This document shows, one piece after another, positions 63,609 to 64,000 of a DNA stretch of 64,000 nucleotides. Within the stretch, counting starts at the first letter, position 1. Each line of letters begins with the position of its first letter. Position numbers and translations under genes: made by a program. The notes below the pieces were generated by a model, which worked only from the letters and a program-made list of their open reading frames with translations, was not told where the DNA came from and searched no databases. The stretch comes from CAWIHA01 sp963835855 (lineage in GTDB: Bacteria; Acidobacteriota; Terriglobia; Bryobacterales; Bryobacteraceae), in NCBI GenBank assembly GCA_963835855.1, contig CAWIHA010000035.1, forward strand, positions 1-64,000. Direction: 5' to 3'.

Positions 63609-64000
63609 TTAGCGATACTTCCGCAGGACGGCCAGCACGCGCCCCTGAATCTGAAGCTCCGCCAGCGGCACCAGAATAGGCTCCATGCCGGGATGTGCCG
63701 GCTGGAGCCGCGCCATGCTCTCGGATTCCTTATAGAAACGCTTTAGCGTCGTCTCCACGCCACGCACCAGCGCGACAACGATATCGCCATCCCGCACCGG
63801 GCGCGTGGCATCGACCAGCACAAGATCGCCGCTGCAAATGTGGTCTTCGATCATCGAATCGCCCTTCACCTCGAGCGCGTACACGCCATCCTGCTTCACG
63901 AAGTCCGCCAAATCGAGACGGTCCGTGCCGGCCATTGCTTCAACCGGGGAACCCGCGGCGATGCGGCCCATCAGAGGGATATCGAGTCCGCCCGGCGAGC
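63609..64000 (-). CDS. lexA: LexA repressor, C-terminal part (cut by window end)
   Basis: 130 codons, open to the window edge; N-terminal HTH not in view. Visible: the self-cleavage site in IAAGSPVEA (Ala-Gly), catalytic Ser in VKGDSMIEDHI, catalytic Lys in VETTLKRFY, and the C-terminal QIQGRVLAVLRKY. It represses SOS genes until RecA-stimulated autocleavage. The binding motif used by this organism cannot be deduced here; I saw no obvious SOS box before uvrC or topA. Confidence 0.93.
   Translation of the reverse strand, partial: SPGGLDIPLMGRIAAGSPVEAMAGTDRLDLADFVKQDGVYALEVKGDSMIEDHICSGDLVLVDATRPVRDGDIVVALVRGVETTLKRFYKESESMARLQPAHPGMEPILVPLAELQIQGRVLAVLRKYR

Overview
The window is a dense, GC-rich bacterial chromosome segment with no rRNA, tRNA, CRISPR array, transposase, integrase or phage gene that I could recognise. 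The gene content suggests a Gram-negative, probably an Acidobacteriota member of the Solibacter/Bryobacter kind. It has Omp85, SurA-like and TamB envelope genes, a TonB-dependent receptor with a carboxypeptidase-regulatory-like N-terminus, an NAD-type isocitrate dehydrogenase, a DUF2934 protein, PilZ, HslVU and LexA. The phylum is an inference from gene content only.

Layout. 1-6.9 kb: a Gly/His/Phe-rich repeat protein (cut at the left edge), then a leftward run nadB, CaCA-type exchanger, hslV, hslU, an FN3 lipoprotein and a DedA protein. 6.9-9.8 kb: aroB and ubiE/menG rightward, then a small DUF2103-like gene and pcm leftward. 9.8-17.5 kb: a leftward envelope operon (Omp85, SurA-like chaperone, TamB). 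17.5-25.7 kb: a ThiF/MoeB-type enzyme, a Cys-rich exported protein, a TonB receptor, purH (leftward), a tandem pair of paralogous single-TM proteins and NAD-isocitrate dehydrogenase. 25.8-30.4 kb: leftward TPR protein, a broken membrane protein, gapA, a BamE-like exported protein and a CPBP protease. 30.6-34.0 kb: PilZ, then a coupled set of DapA-like lyase/aldolase, 29-codon ORF, group II PLP decarboxylase and RidA. 34-39.7 kb: a NarX/NarL-type two-component pair, a small secreted basic protein, a two-gene mini-HU plus HU-TIR module, a TPR protein and uvrC. 39.7-51.2 kb: two metallophosphoesterases, two multi-pass glycosyltransferase-like proteins, two PfkB kinases, an atypical DapF homologue, a nucleotide-sugar dehydrogenase, a GmhA-like isomerase and a zinc-ribbon protein. 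51.4-58.4 kb: a PyrD-PyrK fusion, a DUF218 protein, cinA, an NHL-propeller protein, pgpA, yacG and rimO, all leftward. 58.5-64 kb: a decayed dprA 5' fragment, a membrane protein, dprA, topA, a DUF2934 protein and the C-terminal part of lexA.

Three things stand out. First, a compact two-gene module (36693-37483) pairs an arm-less HU-like protein with a second HU-like fragment fused to a TIR domain; this is the best candidate here for an undescribed NAD-linked stress or defence system. Second, a diaminopimelate-epimerase homologue has serine at both catalytic cysteine positions. Third, at least five conserved genes (ubiE, tamB, uvrC, rimO, topA), and probably a sixth membrane gene, carry exactly one single-base indel each. 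That pattern looks more like residual consensus error than gene decay, so the affected genes are annotated as single frameshifted genes.
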